Positions 27,986 through 36,414 of a stretch of 64,000 nt of DNA are shown piece after piece; the first letter of the stretch is position 1, and each line of letters opens with the position of its first letter. The stretch covers positions 1,116,001 to 1,180,000 of the forward strand of contig CAVXTW010000007.1 in assembly GCA_963764695.1 (NCBI GenBank). The letters are read 5' to 3'. Under the pieces are notes generated by a model. It ran no database searches, had not been told where the DNA came from, and was given only the letters and a program-made list of their open reading frames with translations. This DNA comes from DATFRY01 sp963764695. Lineage in GTDB: Bacteria; Myxococcota_A; Polyangia; Haliangiales; Haliangiaceae. A program made the position numbers and the translations under genes.

Positions 27986-28948
27986 ATGACGCCCGCATCG
28001 CCATCGCCCGGCCGCTACGGCGCGACTCGCTATCGCTGGGTCAACGTCGTGACCATGGGCTACATGGCCGCCACCGGCGCGCTGTGGCTGCTGCTCGGCC
28101 ACGACGAGCCGGGCTGGCTCACGGCGGTGCTGTTTCACTTCGCCTACGTGGCGTTCGGCCTCGAGATGGTGCGGGCCAGCCAGCGCCACCCGTCCAGCGT
28201 GATCGTGCGCGAGCTGCGCACCTTCTACCCGGCCTTCATCATCGTGTGGGGCTTCTTCGACGTCACCCGGCTGCAGAGCCTGATCTCCAAGGGGACGTTC
28301 TGGGCCACCGACGCGATGGTCGCGCTGGATCTCGCCATCTTCGGGGCTCACCCGACGGTGTGGATCGAGCGCTGGCACACGCCGCTTCTGACCGAGCTGG
28401 TCTGCTTCTTCAACCTCTCCTACTACCTCATCCCGTTCTTGTTCGTGGTCCCGCTGGTCCTGTGGGGCCGGCGCACCGACGCATTTGCCGGCGCGTCGAT
28501 CGCGCTGTTCACCTACGTGGTCAACTTCACGCTGTTCCTGCTCCTGCCCGCGATCGGCCCGCGCATGGTCCCGGAGATCGAGACGCTGCGCACCGCCACC
28601 TTCCACGGCGGCGGCCCCTTCGCGTGGGCCATGCTCATGGTCCAGGGGGATCACGGCGCGGTGCGCGGCGCGGCCTTTCCGTCGGTGCACGTGAGCACGT
28701 CGGTCGTCTGGGCCATGGCGGCGTGGCGCTACGAGCGCCGCCTCGCCTGGATGACGTGGCCGCTGGCCCTGGGCACGGCGTTCTCGACCGTGTATCTCGG
28801 CTTTCACCACGCGATCGATCCGCTGGCCGGCATGCTCCTGGCCGTCGTCTGCTACTGGGTCGGGCTGCGCATCCTGCGCGCCCGCGGCGAGGAACCGCAC
28901 AGCGATCCGGTAGCGGCCGCCCGCGACAGCCTGGCGCCGCGCAGCTGA
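27986..28948 (+). CDS. PAP2-superfamily membrane phosphotransferase, AUR1-like
   Basis: This 320-residue integral membrane protein has about seven transmembrane segments. It carries PAP2-type catalytic blocks AAFPSVHVSTSVVWAM (PSxH) and GFHHAIDPLAG (HxxxD). The layout is closer to the AUR1/IPC-synthase group than to small PAP2 phosphatases. AUR1-type enzymes move a phospho-head group from a phospholipid to ceramide. It lies 47 bp after the E2-like gene and probably belongs to the same operon, where head-group transfer to the amino lipid would be its role (inference). A simple lipid phosphatase is the alternative. The gene converges with a phosphoesterase. Confidence 0.82.
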   Translation: MTPASPSPGRYGATRYRWVNVVTMGYMAATGALWLLLGHDEPGWLTAVLFHFAYVAFGLEMVRASQRHPSSVIVRELRTFYPAFIIVWGFFDVTRLQSLISKGTFWATDAMVALDLAIFGAHPTVWIERWHTPLLTELVCFFNLSYYLIPFLFVVPLVLWGRRTDAFAGASIALFTYVVNFTLFLLLPAIGPRMVPEIETLRTATFHGGGPFAWAMLMVQGDHGAVRGAAFPSVHVSTSVVWAMAAWRYERRLAWMTWPLALGTAFSTVYLGFHHAIDPLAGMLLAVVCYWVGLRILRARGEEPHSDPVAAARDSLAPRS

Positions 28949-28949
28949 G

Positions 28950-29801
28950 CTACGGCACCGCGAGGGCCGGCGCCGGGACCAGCTCCGGCAGGAGCGCCGC
29001 GCGCCGTCCGCGCGGGAACACCCGGCTCTCGGCCGGCTCGAACGCCCCCTGCTCGCCGTGGTACCACCAGGCGACCTCGATGCGGTCAACCAGCGTGCGG
29101 ATCACGGTGAACGAGTTGGAGTGGGTGCGGCGGTTGATGCGCCAGCAGGTCGCCGTGCCGGCCTGCAGCCACAGCGCCTCGTTGCCGCTCTCCGGGCAGG
29201 CGATCTGCTCGGCGTGCGGGAAGTGGCGGTGGCCGCTCAGCACCAGGTCAACCCCGGCGCGAAACAGCATGCGCTCGAGGCGGCGGCCGCGCAGGTGCGT
29301 GCGCAGCCAGCGGCCGGCGCGCGCCGGACGCGGGCCGTGGTGCACGACGAGCACGCGCACCGAGTCGTCCGCGGCGCCCGACAGCGAGTCGCTGGCCCAC
29401 TCGACCTGGGCGCGCGACACGTAGCCCAGGTCCATGGTCCACCGGCTCGGGCTCGACAGCCCGATCACGTGGGCGCCGGCCAGCGGCAGCGCGCGATCCA
29501 GCTCCTCGTGGACGTGGCGGCGATAGGCGCGGAACGGCCCCCACATCCGGCCGAGCACGTTGGCCCGATCGATGTCGTGGTTGCCAGGGACCGCCAGCAC
29601 CGGGGCGCGGAACTTGCCCAGGAAGGCGGCGACGTCGCGCCAGTTGGCGGTGCGCTCGGCCCACTCGACCAGGTCGCCGGAGACCAGCACCGCGTCGGGC
29701 CGGATGCGCTCCGCCGCCTCCAGCACCGCGTCCCCCATCTTCTGCGTGTACGCCCGCCCGAAGTGAAGGTCGGAGATGTGAAGCAGCGTGCAACCAGACA
29801 C
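28950..29801 (-). CDS. Calcineurin-like metallophosphoesterase
   Basis: This 283-residue dimetal phosphoesterase has all five family motifs in order: HISDLHFG, SGDLVE, GNHDID, VVHHG and SGHRHFPH. No signal peptide is present, so it acts in the cytoplasm or at the inner membrane face. Substrates in the family range from cyclic nucleotides to UDP-diacylglucosamine. GTG 29801 is chosen because TAGGAT lies 8 nt upstream and the family N-terminus begins here; a longer frame upstream has no family match. It converges with the AUR1-like gene with only 1 bp between stops, and a link to that lipid is possible but unproven. Confidence 0.88.
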   Translation of the reverse strand: MSGCTLLHISDLHFGRAYTQKMGDAVLEAAERIRPDAVLVSGDLVEWAERTANWRDVAAFLGKFRAPVLAVPGNHDIDRANVLGRMWGPFRAYRRHVHEELDRALPLAGAHVIGLSSPSRWTMDLGYVSRAQVEWASDSLSGAADDSVRVLVVHHGPRPARAGRWLRTHLRGRRLERMLFRAGVDLVLSGHRHFPHAEQIACPESGNEALWLQAGTATCWRINRRTHSNSFTVIRTLVDRIEVAWWYHGEQGAFEPAESRVFPRGRRAALLPELVPAPALAVP

Positions 29802-29809
29802 GACCGACG

Positions 29810-29815
29810 ATCCTA
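29810..29815 (-). promoter_or_regulatory. -10-like element of the metallophosphoesterase gene
   Basis: On the minus strand TAGGAT ends 8 nt before GTG 29801. TGGAAC lies 17 bp further upstream as a weak -35. This would give a separate, leaderless transcript although the REC-EAL gene lies upstream on the same strand. Confidence 0.4.
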
Positions 29816-29880
29816 CTCGCTGCGGGCTACCGGTTCCACAGCCACGATCGCGGTGTTCAGGTTGCGCGGCGGCGAGGCCG

Positions 29881-31080
29881 CTACCAGGCGACATGTGGAT
29901 ATTCCGCGGCAGGCCTGGCGAACAGGTAGCCCTGCAGGAGGTCGCAGCCCAGCGACACGAGCGCGTCGCGCTGAGTGGCGGTCTCCACCCCCTCACCGAC
30001 GACGATGATGCCGAGCTCGTGGCACAAGTGGGTCATGCTGGCGATGAGCTTGCGCTTGGTCACGTCGCTCTCGATGCCGCGGGTCAGCGACATGTCCAGC
30101 TTGACGGCGTGCGGCGCGAGGTGGGCGAAGGCGCTGAGGCTGGCGTAGCCGGCGCCCAGATCATCGAGGGCGATGCGAAAGCCCATCTTGCGCAGCGTAT
30201 CCAGCCGTTGCGACAGGTCGGTGGTCCCCTCGAGCGAGGCGCACTCGGTGACCTCGAGGACGACATGCGACGCCACCTCGGAGAGCGGCGCCGACGGCGA
30301 GTAGAGCTCGTCGTCCGACAGGTCGAACGGGTGCAGGTTGACGAACGCGCAGGTGTCGGGCGGCGCGCCGCGCAGGCGCTCGGCCGCGCGGCAGCGGATG
30401 ACACGGCTCAGGTCGGGGAGGCGGCCGAGCATCTCGGCGGCGGCCAGGAGCGGCCCCGGAGCGGCCAGGCCCGGCTCGTCCGCGCGCAGGAGCGCCTCGT
30501 GGGCGAACACCGCGCGTCCGGGCCAGCTCACGATCGGCTGGTGGAACAGGTGGACCGAGCCCAGGGCGCGCTCGAAGCGGGCTCCCAGCTCCCTCACCTC
30601 CGTGGCGGCGCGGTCAACCAGGTCGCGCGCCTGTCGCTCCGCCGCGGCCGTGCTGCGCAGCCGGACCGCGTCGGTCACGGTCGCGACCAGCACGTCCATG
30701 TCGACCGGCTTGAACAGGTAGCGCAGCGCGCGCAGCTCGACCGCCAGGGCCGCGCTGCGCACGTCGCCCAGGGCGGTCATCAGGATGACCGGCAGGTCCG
30801 GGTCGCGCTCGCGCACCACCCGCAGCACCTCGGTGCCGTCGACGCCGGGCATCGAGACGTCGGTGAGCACCGCGTCGAAGCTCCCGTCGCCGAGCACCTG
30901 GCCCACGTCGACTCCGTTCGATCGCCCGACAACGGTGAACCCGGCCCGCTCGAGGATGCGCGAGTAGCTCTTGAGGACCGAAGGGTCGTCGTCGAGCACG
31001 AGCACGCAGCCCAGGCGCCGGTCGGAGCTGCTGGTGTCCTGGTCTGGCTGCGGCGCGGTGTCGAGGCTGGGTAGGGGCAT
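29881..31080 (-). CDS. Response regulator with EAL domain (c-di-GMP phosphodiesterase)
   Basis: This 399-residue protein has a receiver domain at about 24-140 (acid pocket LDDDP, acceptor Asp in LTDVSMPG, Lys in FKPVD) and an EAL domain at about 165-395. The EAL signature is HEALLR, followed by NLHPFD, EVTECA, DDLGAGYASL, VKLDMS, GEGVET and QGYLFARP. The metal-binding acids and the general-base Lys appear present, so activity against cyclic di-GMP is expected. No cognate kinase is adjacent; orphan kinases are common in such genomes. It controls motility, biofilm or development in typical hosts. Confidence 0.92.
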   Translation of the reverse strand: MPLPSLDTAPQPDQDTSSSDRRLGCVLVLDDDPSVLKSYSRILERAGFTVVGRSNGVDVGQVLGDGSFDAVLTDVSMPGVDGTEVLRVVRERDPDLPVILMTALGDVRSAALAVELRALRYLFKPVDMDVLVATVTDAVRLRSTAAAERQARDLVDRAATEVRELGARFERALGSVHLFHQPIVSWPGRAVFAHEALLRADEPGLAAPGPLLAAAEMLGRLPDLSRVIRCRAAERLRGAPPDTCAFVNLHPFDLSDDELYSPSAPLSEVASHVVLEVTECASLEGTTDLSQRLDTLRKMGFRIALDDLGAGYASLSAFAHLAPHAVKLDMSLTRGIESDVTKRKLIASMTHLCHELGIIVVGEGVETATQRDALVSLGCDLLQGYLFARPAAEYPHVAW

Positions 31081-31216
31081 GGAGGCACTGGTCGCTGATG
31101 GCCCGCGCGGGGCGAACCCGGTCGACCTGGTTCTCGATCAATCGGTCGGCAGCCCCGATCTCTTGAGCGTGCTCCAGTGGAGGCTCGCCGGCGGGGGACC
31201 GCACGCGCCGGTGCGC

Positions 31217-31222
31217 TATAAA
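31217..31222 (+). promoter_or_regulatory. -10 element of the SIS-domain gene
   Basis: TATAAA ends 7 nt before GTG 31230. The sequence between contains GGAGG only 2 nt from the start, too close for a normal Shine-Dalgarno site, so a leaderless start is as likely as SD-led initiation. Confidence 0.45.
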
Positions 31223-31229
31223 GGAGGTC

Positions 31230-32282
31230 GTGGAGCTGACCGGACGCAGCCTGTTCGAGCAAGAGATTCGCGAGCAGCCGGCGGTGCTTGGCCGCCTGGT
31301 GACCGGGGCGCGCGAGCGCGTGGAGGAGGTGGCCGCCGCGATCCGCGCGCGCTCGCCGGCGTTCGCGCTGTTCGCCGCGCGCGGGAGCTCGGACAACGCG
31401 GCGCGTTACGCCGTGTATCTGTTCGGCGCACACAACCAGCTGTCCGTCGCGCTGGCGGCACCGGCGCTGCACACACTCTACGGCGCAGCGCCGCGGGTCG
31501 ACGGCGCGCTGGTGGTCGGCGTCAGCCAGTCGGGGCAGTCACCCGACGTGCGTGCCGTGCTCGAGCATGCCCGCTCGCAGGGCGCGCTCACGCTCGCCAT
31601 CGTCAACGACGAGAGCTCGCCGCTGGCCGCCGCCGCAGAGCTCTCGCTGGCGGTCGGCGCCGGTGACGAGCGCGCGGTGGCCGCGAGCAAGACGTACACC
31701 GGCGAGCTCACGCTGCTGGCGATGCTGAGCGCGGCGCTGGCCGAGGACGACAGGCGCTGGGAGGAGCTGACCGCGCTGCCGGCCGCGATGGCGGCCGCGG
31801 TCGAGGCGGCCGACCCGGCGCGCAACGGCGCGGTGCTGCTGACCGAGGCGTCGCGCGTCGCGGTGCTGGGGCGCGGCTTCAACCAGTCGACCGCGCACGA
31901 GATCGCGCTCAAGCTGTCCGAGACCTGCTACCTGGCGGCGGAGCCGTGGTCATGGGCCGACTTCCTGCACGGCCCGATCGCCATCGTCGAGCCCGGCTTC
32001 CCGGTCGTGGTGGTGGCGCCTTCCGGGCGCGCCAGCGACGACGCACCGGACATCATCGACGATCTCCGCCAGCGCGGCGCCACGCTGGTGGTGGCGTCGG
32101 ACCGGCTCGATCTGCTGAGCAGCGCGGCGGTCGCGCTGCCGCTGCCGACCGGCGTGCCGGAGTGGCTGTCGCCGGTGACCGCGGTGGTGCCGGGCCAGCT
32201 GCTGTCGCTGGCGCTGGCCCAGGCGCGCGGCCTCGATCCCGATCGCCCGCGCGGGCTGCGCAAGGTCACGCTGACCCGGTGA
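31230..32282 (+). CDS. SIS-domain amino-sugar isomerase/deaminase
   Basis: This 350-residue protein has two SIS domains, as in the isomerase half of GlmS and in AgaS/NagB-II deaminases. Motifs are RGSSDN (51-56), SQSGQS (99-104), ASKTYT (152-157), a conserved EIALKLSE helix near 224 and WADFLHGP. No glutaminase domain is present, so it probably deaminates or isomerises an amino-sugar phosphate rather than making glucosamine-6-phosphate. The next gene, 2 bp on, is a BadF-type amino-sugar kinase; together they fit GlcNAc or MurNAc use in wall recycling. Confidence 0.88.
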   Translation: MELTGRSLFEQEIREQPAVLGRLVTGARERVEEVAAAIRARSPAFALFAARGSSDNAARYAVYLFGAHNQLSVALAAPALHTLYGAAPRVDGALVVGVSQSGQSPDVRAVLEHARSQGALTLAIVNDESSPLAAAAELSLAVGAGDERAVAASKTYTGELTLLAMLSAALAEDDRRWEELTALPAAMAAAVEAADPARNGAVLLTEASRVAVLGRGFNQSTAHEIALKLSETCYLAAEPWSWADFLHGPIAIVEPGFPVVVVAPSGRASDDAPDIIDDLRQRGATLVVASDRLDLLSSAAVALPLPTGVPEWLSPVTAVVPGQLLSLALAQARGLDPDRPRGLRKVTLTR

Positions 32283-32284
32283 GC

Positions 32285-33208
32285 ATGGGCGCGGCCGCGA
32301 CAGAGCTGTTTGTCGGCGTGGACGGCGGCGGCTCTCGCACGCGCGCGCTCATCGCCGGCCGCGAGGGACCGGTGCTGGGCAGCGGCAACGGCCCGGCCTC
32401 GAATCACTACGGGGTGGGCGTGGACGGGGCGATGGAAGGCGTTGCCCAGGCCATCGCCGCGGCCGCCCAGGAGATGGGCGGGCCGGTGCAGCTGACCGCG
32501 GCCTGCTTCGGGCTGGCCGGCGTCAACCGGCCGGTCAACGAGCAGGTGCTGCGGCGCGCGCTCGCCGAGCGGAGCTTCGCGCCGCGCTTCGAGGTGGTCA
32601 ACGACGTGGAGCTCGTGCTTGCTGCCGGCACCGGCGGCGCCTGGGGCATCGCGCTGGTCGCCGGCACCGGATCGATCTGCCACGGCAAGACAAGGGACGG
32701 GCGCAAGGCCCGGGCCGGCGGCTGGGGCTACATCCTGGGCGACGAGGGCTCCGGCTACAGCATCGCCAGCCAGGCGCTGCGCCTCGCGACGCAGACCGCC
32801 GACGGCCGCGCCCACGCGCCTCGCATCCTGGCCGAGGTGCTGCACCACTGGGATCTGGACGAGCCGGAGCAGCTGCTCGGCCGCGTCTACCGGCGCGACA
32901 CGACGATCGGCCAGATCGCGGCGCTGGCCTCGCGCATCCTCCCGCTCGCCGAGGACGGAGACGAGGCCGCGATCGATCTTGTCGACCGCGCCGCCGCCCA
33001 GCTGGCCCAGCTCGTCGACGCGGTGGCCGAGCCGCTCGCCTTCGAGGCGCATGATCCCCCTCCCCTCGCCCTGGCCGGCGGCGTCCTGCGATCGAGCGCG
33101 CGCATGCGGAGTGAGCTGACCCGGCGAGCCCGGACTCCGGTCGGTGCAGCGACGGTCGTCACCGACCCCGCCGAGGGAGCGTTGTTGCTAGCCCGTCGAC
33201 TACATTGA
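32285..33208 (+). CDS. BadF/BadG-type N-acetylhexosamine kinase
   Basis: This 307-residue ASKHA-fold ATPase has the phosphate-1 motif GVDGGGSRTRALI, the catalytic Asp in EVVNDVELVL, the phosphate-2 motif VAGTGSICHG, the GWGYILGDEGSGY block typical of GlcNAc/MurNAc kinases, and the adenosine motif LALAGGVL. It phosphorylates an amino sugar before the partner SIS enzyme acts. The ATG lies 2 bp after the stop of the SIS gene, so the two form an operon. Its TGA is directly followed by the large inverted repeat. Confidence 0.9.
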   Translation: MGAAATELFVGVDGGGSRTRALIAGREGPVLGSGNGPASNHYGVGVDGAMEGVAQAIAAAAQEMGGPVQLTAACFGLAGVNRPVNEQVLRRALAERSFAPRFEVVNDVELVLAAGTGGAWGIALVAGTGSICHGKTRDGRKARAGGWGYILGDEGSGYSIASQALRLATQTADGRAHAPRILAEVLHHWDLDEPEQLLGRVYRRDTTIGQIAALASRILPLAEDGDEAAIDLVDRAAAQLAQLVDAVAEPLAFEAHDPPPLALAGGVLRSSARMRSELTRRARTPVGAATVVTDPAEGALLLARRLH

Positions 33209-33343
33209 CCTTGACCTTGACCTGAACCTCTACATCAACCTGAACCCCACCCTTGTCCTTGTCGTCGACATTTTGCACAACGTCAGGGTCAATGCCGACG
33301 GTGGGGTTCAGGTTCAGGTTGAGGTTCAGGTCAAGGTCAAGGT
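33208..33343. repeat. Hexamer-built 43-bp inverted repeat between convergent genes
   Basis: Arm 33208-33250 is complementary to 33301-33343 with 40 of 43 matches, and the three mismatches lie close together in the centre. Both arms are built of degenerate hexamers (TTGACC, TGAACC and complements), and the loop is about 50 nt. It fills the gap between two convergent genes and touches the stop of one, so a two-way terminator is a likely role. There is no T-tract. Confidence 0.8.
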
Positions 33344-33346
33344 TCC

Positions 33347-33964
33347 TCAGGCGATGCTGGGCGTTCGCCTCAGATACTCGTCGCTGCTGAGCTGCACCAG
33401 GCAGAACGCGGCCGCATCGGCCCTCGTGATGAACCCGACCTGGATCGGCTCATCCACGGCAGCGCGCCACCGGCCGCTGGGCCGGCCGCCGGTGAGCAGG
33501 CCGGGGCGCACGATGACCCAGTCGAGCTCGCTCGAGCGCACGACCTCCTCCATGCGCTCCTTGTCCTCGAACGAGCGGCGCATGACCAGCGGCGCCGCCA
33601 CGTTGCGGACCAGCCAGCCCAGCTGCTCGCGCGAGTCGCCGACGCCGAGCGACGACACCACGACAAGGCGGCGCACGCCGTGGCGCCTCATCGCGTCGAC
33701 GATGTTGCGCGTGCCCTGCGCGCACACGTCCCTGTCTCGCCAGGGGCGGCCGCCCAGCGCGCTCAGCACCGCGTCCTGACCCGCGATCGCGCCGGCCACC
33801 GCCTCGGCGTCCAGCGCGTTGCCCTCCACCACGCGCACCGACGACTCCAGGTGCAACCGGCCGGGCTGGCGCGCGAACGCGGTCACCTTGTCGCCGCGCG
33901 CGGCCGCGGTCGACGCCGCGGCGCGGCCGAGCCCGCCGGTGGCGCCGAAGACGATGAGCTTCAT
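33347..33964 (-). CDS. NAD(P)-binding NmrA/SDR-like protein
   Basis: This 205-residue atypical SDR begins with the dinucleotide loop FGATGGLGRAAA and has a VVSSLG strand and VRPGLLTGG block. The YxxxK pair is absent, as in NmrA-like redox sensors and the BVR-B/TIGR01777-like group. It overlaps the stop of the upstream sulfatase-fold gene by 4 bp (ATGA), so the two are coupled. The substrate is unknown. Confidence 0.85.
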   Translation of the reverse strand: MKLIVFGATGGLGRAAASTAAARGDKVTAFARQPGRLHLESSVRVVEGNALDAEAVAGAIAGQDAVLSALGGRPWRDRDVCAQGTRNIVDAMRRHGVRRLVVVSSLGVGDSREQLGWLVRNVAAPLVMRRSFEDKERMEEVVRSSELDWVIVRPGLLTGGRPSGRWRAAVDEPIQVGFITRADAAAFCLVQLSSDEYLRRTPSIA

Positions 33965-35700
33965 CGCGCCGGGCCCGGATCGCTGTACGCGGAGAACAGC
34001 TCCTCGGTGAACTTGTCCATGCCGCTGGGCGCCCCCCTGGGCGTGGCCGCCGCGGTGCCGGGCTGGTAGCCGAGCTTGGCGAAGCGCGCCACCGCCGACG
34101 GATCGCGGCTGAGCACGTGGATCGGCACGTACCAGGTGTCCTGCTTCATGCCGGCCACGGGGCGGCGCGGCTGGTGGTCGCCCAGGATGATGACGAGGCT
34201 GCGGTCGTCGCTCGGCAGCGCCTTCAGATAGGCGGCGACCGTCTGCAGCGAGTACTCCACGCTGGTCCGGTAGGCCGGCTTGTACGCGGCCCCGCCGACG
34301 AACCGGTTGTCGTCGAAGCGCGTGGGGGCGACCTGGTTGTAGATCGAGCCGTCGCCGAGGCGAGACCAGTCCTCGACATACGGCGGGATGACGCCCCACG
34401 GGTGGTGGCTGCTGGTCAGGAAGAAGGTGACGAACAGTGGCTCGCGCGCGGCCCCGGTCTTGCCGAGCCGCGGCGCGATCTCGCGCCGGTGAACCACGTC
34501 GATGGTGAACTGGTCCGGCATGAACGACCAGCCCATGCGCGGCCCGCGATAGCCGAAGTTGGGCAGGTAGTAGTACTTGTCGAACGGGAAGAGCCGCGCG
34601 TAGCGCTCCTCCAGGTACTTGGTGTTGGCCGCCGACGTCACGGTGTGGTAGCCGGCCTCGTTGAGCCGCGAGGGCAGGCAGCGCAGCCCGGAAGCGAACA
34701 GCCCCTCGAAGCGCCGCTGATCGTCGATGCGGACGCCGCACAGGAGCGTCGACGCGGCCAGCCACGAGCTGCCGCCGAACACCGGCGCGTGGATCGTCTT
34801 GGTCGCGATCTGGTATCCGGCCTCGGACAGCTCGGTCCCCTTCTTCTGCAGCCAGGGCGGAAAGTCCGCGAAGTCCGGATCCGTGAACATCACGTGGCCG
34901 TACGACTCGACCACGAACACCAGGATGTTCGGCTTCTCCACGCCCGGCGCGAACGGGCCCAGCTTCTTGAGCCCGGCGCCCTCCATGTCGAGGCGGCGGG
35001 CCGTGGCCTCGACGCGCTTCTTGAGGTGCAGCGCCAGATCGACCTGGCGGTAGGCCTGGGCGGTCAAGGGGCCGTTGACGCCGAACAGCGCGGCGCCCAG
35101 CACGAACGCCCCGGCCACCCCGGCGATGAGAGCGACCTGCCGGCGCCGGCCGCGCAGGGCAAAGGCGTGCAGGTGGCGCACCGATCCATAGACGACGAGC
35201 GCGAGCACCACCACACCCAGCGCCAGCAGCGCGCAGTACGCGATGAACCAGCCCAGCGGCTCGGCGCCGTACATCATGCGGAACAGCTCGGGCACGTAGC
35301 TGGCGTGCAGAGCCAGCACCACGTCGTAGCCGAACTCGCGCAGCGCGAAGCCCTGGCCGATGCCCATGACGAAGTAGAGGAAGACCGCCACCGACAGACC
35401 GATGACCAGCACGCGGCTGATCCAGCGCGACGGCGCCGCGGCCGCGAGCACCGTCAGGATCAGCACCAGGGCCGGCAGGTCCCAGGTCGGCGCCAGCACC
35501 GCCGACGCCGACGGGTCGGGCAACCAGTAGTAGGTGGCCAGGAGGACCTGGAGCACCACCACCGAGATGACCGCGAACACCGTCCCCAGCGCGCCGCGCA
35601 GGCCGGGCCACAGGAGCGGCGGCCGGTCGAGCGACGGCGGCGGGCTCAGCTCGTCCGCCTCGAGGTCCGGCGACTCGGAGCGAAGTGGAGCGCCGCGCAT
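33961..35700 (-). CDS. Membrane sulfatase/phosphoglycerol-transferase-like protein
   Basis: This 579-residue protein has five N-terminal transmembrane segments (about 38-190) and an alkaline-phosphatase-superfamily domain outside the membrane, the layout of LtaS, MdoB and PEtn transferases. The metal-site strand is NILVFVVESYG near residue 258, the nucleophile region is VFGGSSWLA, and the second metal site includes TSSHHPW and LGDHQP. It probably moves a phospho-group onto a surface glycan or lipid. The downstream SDR gene overlaps it by 4 bp. Confidence 0.87.
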   Translation of the reverse strand: MRGAPLRSESPDLEADELSPPPSLDRPPLLWPGLRGALGTVFAVISVVVLQVLLATYYWLPDPSASAVLAPTWDLPALVLILTVLAAAAPSRWISRVLVIGLSVAVFLYFVMGIGQGFALREFGYDVVLALHASYVPELFRMMYGAEPLGWFIAYCALLALGVVVLALVVYGSVRHLHAFALRGRRRQVALIAGVAGAFVLGAALFGVNGPLTAQAYRQVDLALHLKKRVEATARRLDMEGAGLKKLGPFAPGVEKPNILVFVVESYGHVMFTDPDFADFPPWLQKKGTELSEAGYQIATKTIHAPVFGGSSWLAASTLLCGVRIDDQRRFEGLFASGLRCLPSRLNEAGYHTVTSAANTKYLEERYARLFPFDKYYYLPNFGYRGPRMGWSFMPDQFTIDVVHRREIAPRLGKTGAAREPLFVTFFLTSSHHPWGVIPPYVEDWSRLGDGSIYNQVAPTRFDDNRFVGGAAYKPAYRTSVEYSLQTVAAYLKALPSDDRSLVIILGDHQPRRPVAGMKQDTWYVPIHVLSRDPSAVARFAKLGYQPGTAAATPRGAPSGMDKFTEELFSAYSDPGPAR

Positions 35701-35925
35701 CTACGCCCCCTCCGTCCAGCCCGGCGTGCGTTCACGCTCGAGGCAGAGCTCATTGTCCCGGGCGGCGAACGACTCGAGGCTGGACTTCATCGACCGAAAT
35801 GGACCTCCAGGCGCCCGATTCTAGGGCGACCCAGGGACGCCTGCAAACCGCGGCGGCCACAGCGCCGGAATCGCTGGCCCCGTGCGCCGCCAGCCCGGGC
35901 CTCGAGCGACCCGGACGGCCGAAGC
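35701..35925. other. Intergenic region upstream of the sulfatase-fold gene and downstream of dps
   Basis: About 225 bp between the start of the sulfatase-fold gene and the end of dps. I see no gene, hairpin or clear promoter. Confidence 0.3.
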
Positions 35926-36399
35926 CTATTCCAGCGACGCGCGAAGGAACCAGGCGTGCTTCTCGAACTCGGTGACGATACCGGTCAACAGATCGACCGT
36001 ATCGATGTCGCCGTGCTTCTCGGCCGCCGCGCGCGCGTCGCGCACCCCTTCCAGGTAGAGCTCGATGCGCTCGGCCAGCAGGCGGACATGCTCGATGTCG
36101 CGCGTCGTCTCCTGCGGGTACTCGGGCAGGCGCGAGCGCGACGCCACGTGACGCGCGGTGCCGTACGCGCGGCCGCCCAGCGTGACGGCGCGTTCCGCGA
36201 TGGCGTCGTTGTGACCGGCCAGGCTCACCGCGAACGTCTCGAACAGCGGGTGCAGTCCCGGGAACTGCGGCCCCTTGATGTTCCAGTGGGCCACCTTGAT
36301 CTGGCCGTGCAGGTCCAGGCCGTCGGCCAGGCGCGCGTTGAGCGCCTGCGCGACGGCGGACCGCGCCTCCTCGGGAAGTTGACTCGGGCTGGTGTACAT
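35926..36399 (-). CDS. dps: Dps-family ferritin-like DNA-protection protein
   Basis: This 157-residue four-helix protein has the Dps ferroxidase ligands at the dimer interface: His in KVAHWNIKGPQF, His and acidic residues in LHPLFE and GHNDAIAE. It oxidises Fe(II) with hydrogen peroxide, stores the iron, and may coat DNA. It lies 15 bp after ahpD and forms the last gene of an ahpC-ahpD-dps operon opposite oxyR, the usual peroxide stress set. The N-terminus is short and has few Lys/Arg, so DNA binding may be weak. Confidence 0.93.
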   Translation of the reverse strand: MYTSPSQLPEEARSAVAQALNARLADGLDLHGQIKVAHWNIKGPQFPGLHPLFETFAVSLAGHNDAIAERAVTLGGRAYGTARHVASRSRLPEYPQETTRDIEHVRLLAERIELYLEGVRDARAAAEKHGDIDTVDLLTGIVTEFEKHAWFLRASLE

Positions 36400-36414
36400 G
36401 GTCTTTCGCTCTCC

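Noticed and set aside
31221..31227. AAGGAGG as a normal Shine-Dalgarno site of the SIS gene
   Set aside because: It is only 2 nt from the GTG, too close; the TATAAA 7 nt upstream gives a better explanation, though both remain possible.
33273..33779. Small frame with alternating Val-Gln/Val-Lys from the hexamer array
   Set aside because: The peptide pattern comes from translating the repeat, and the rest lies antisense to the NmrA-like gene.
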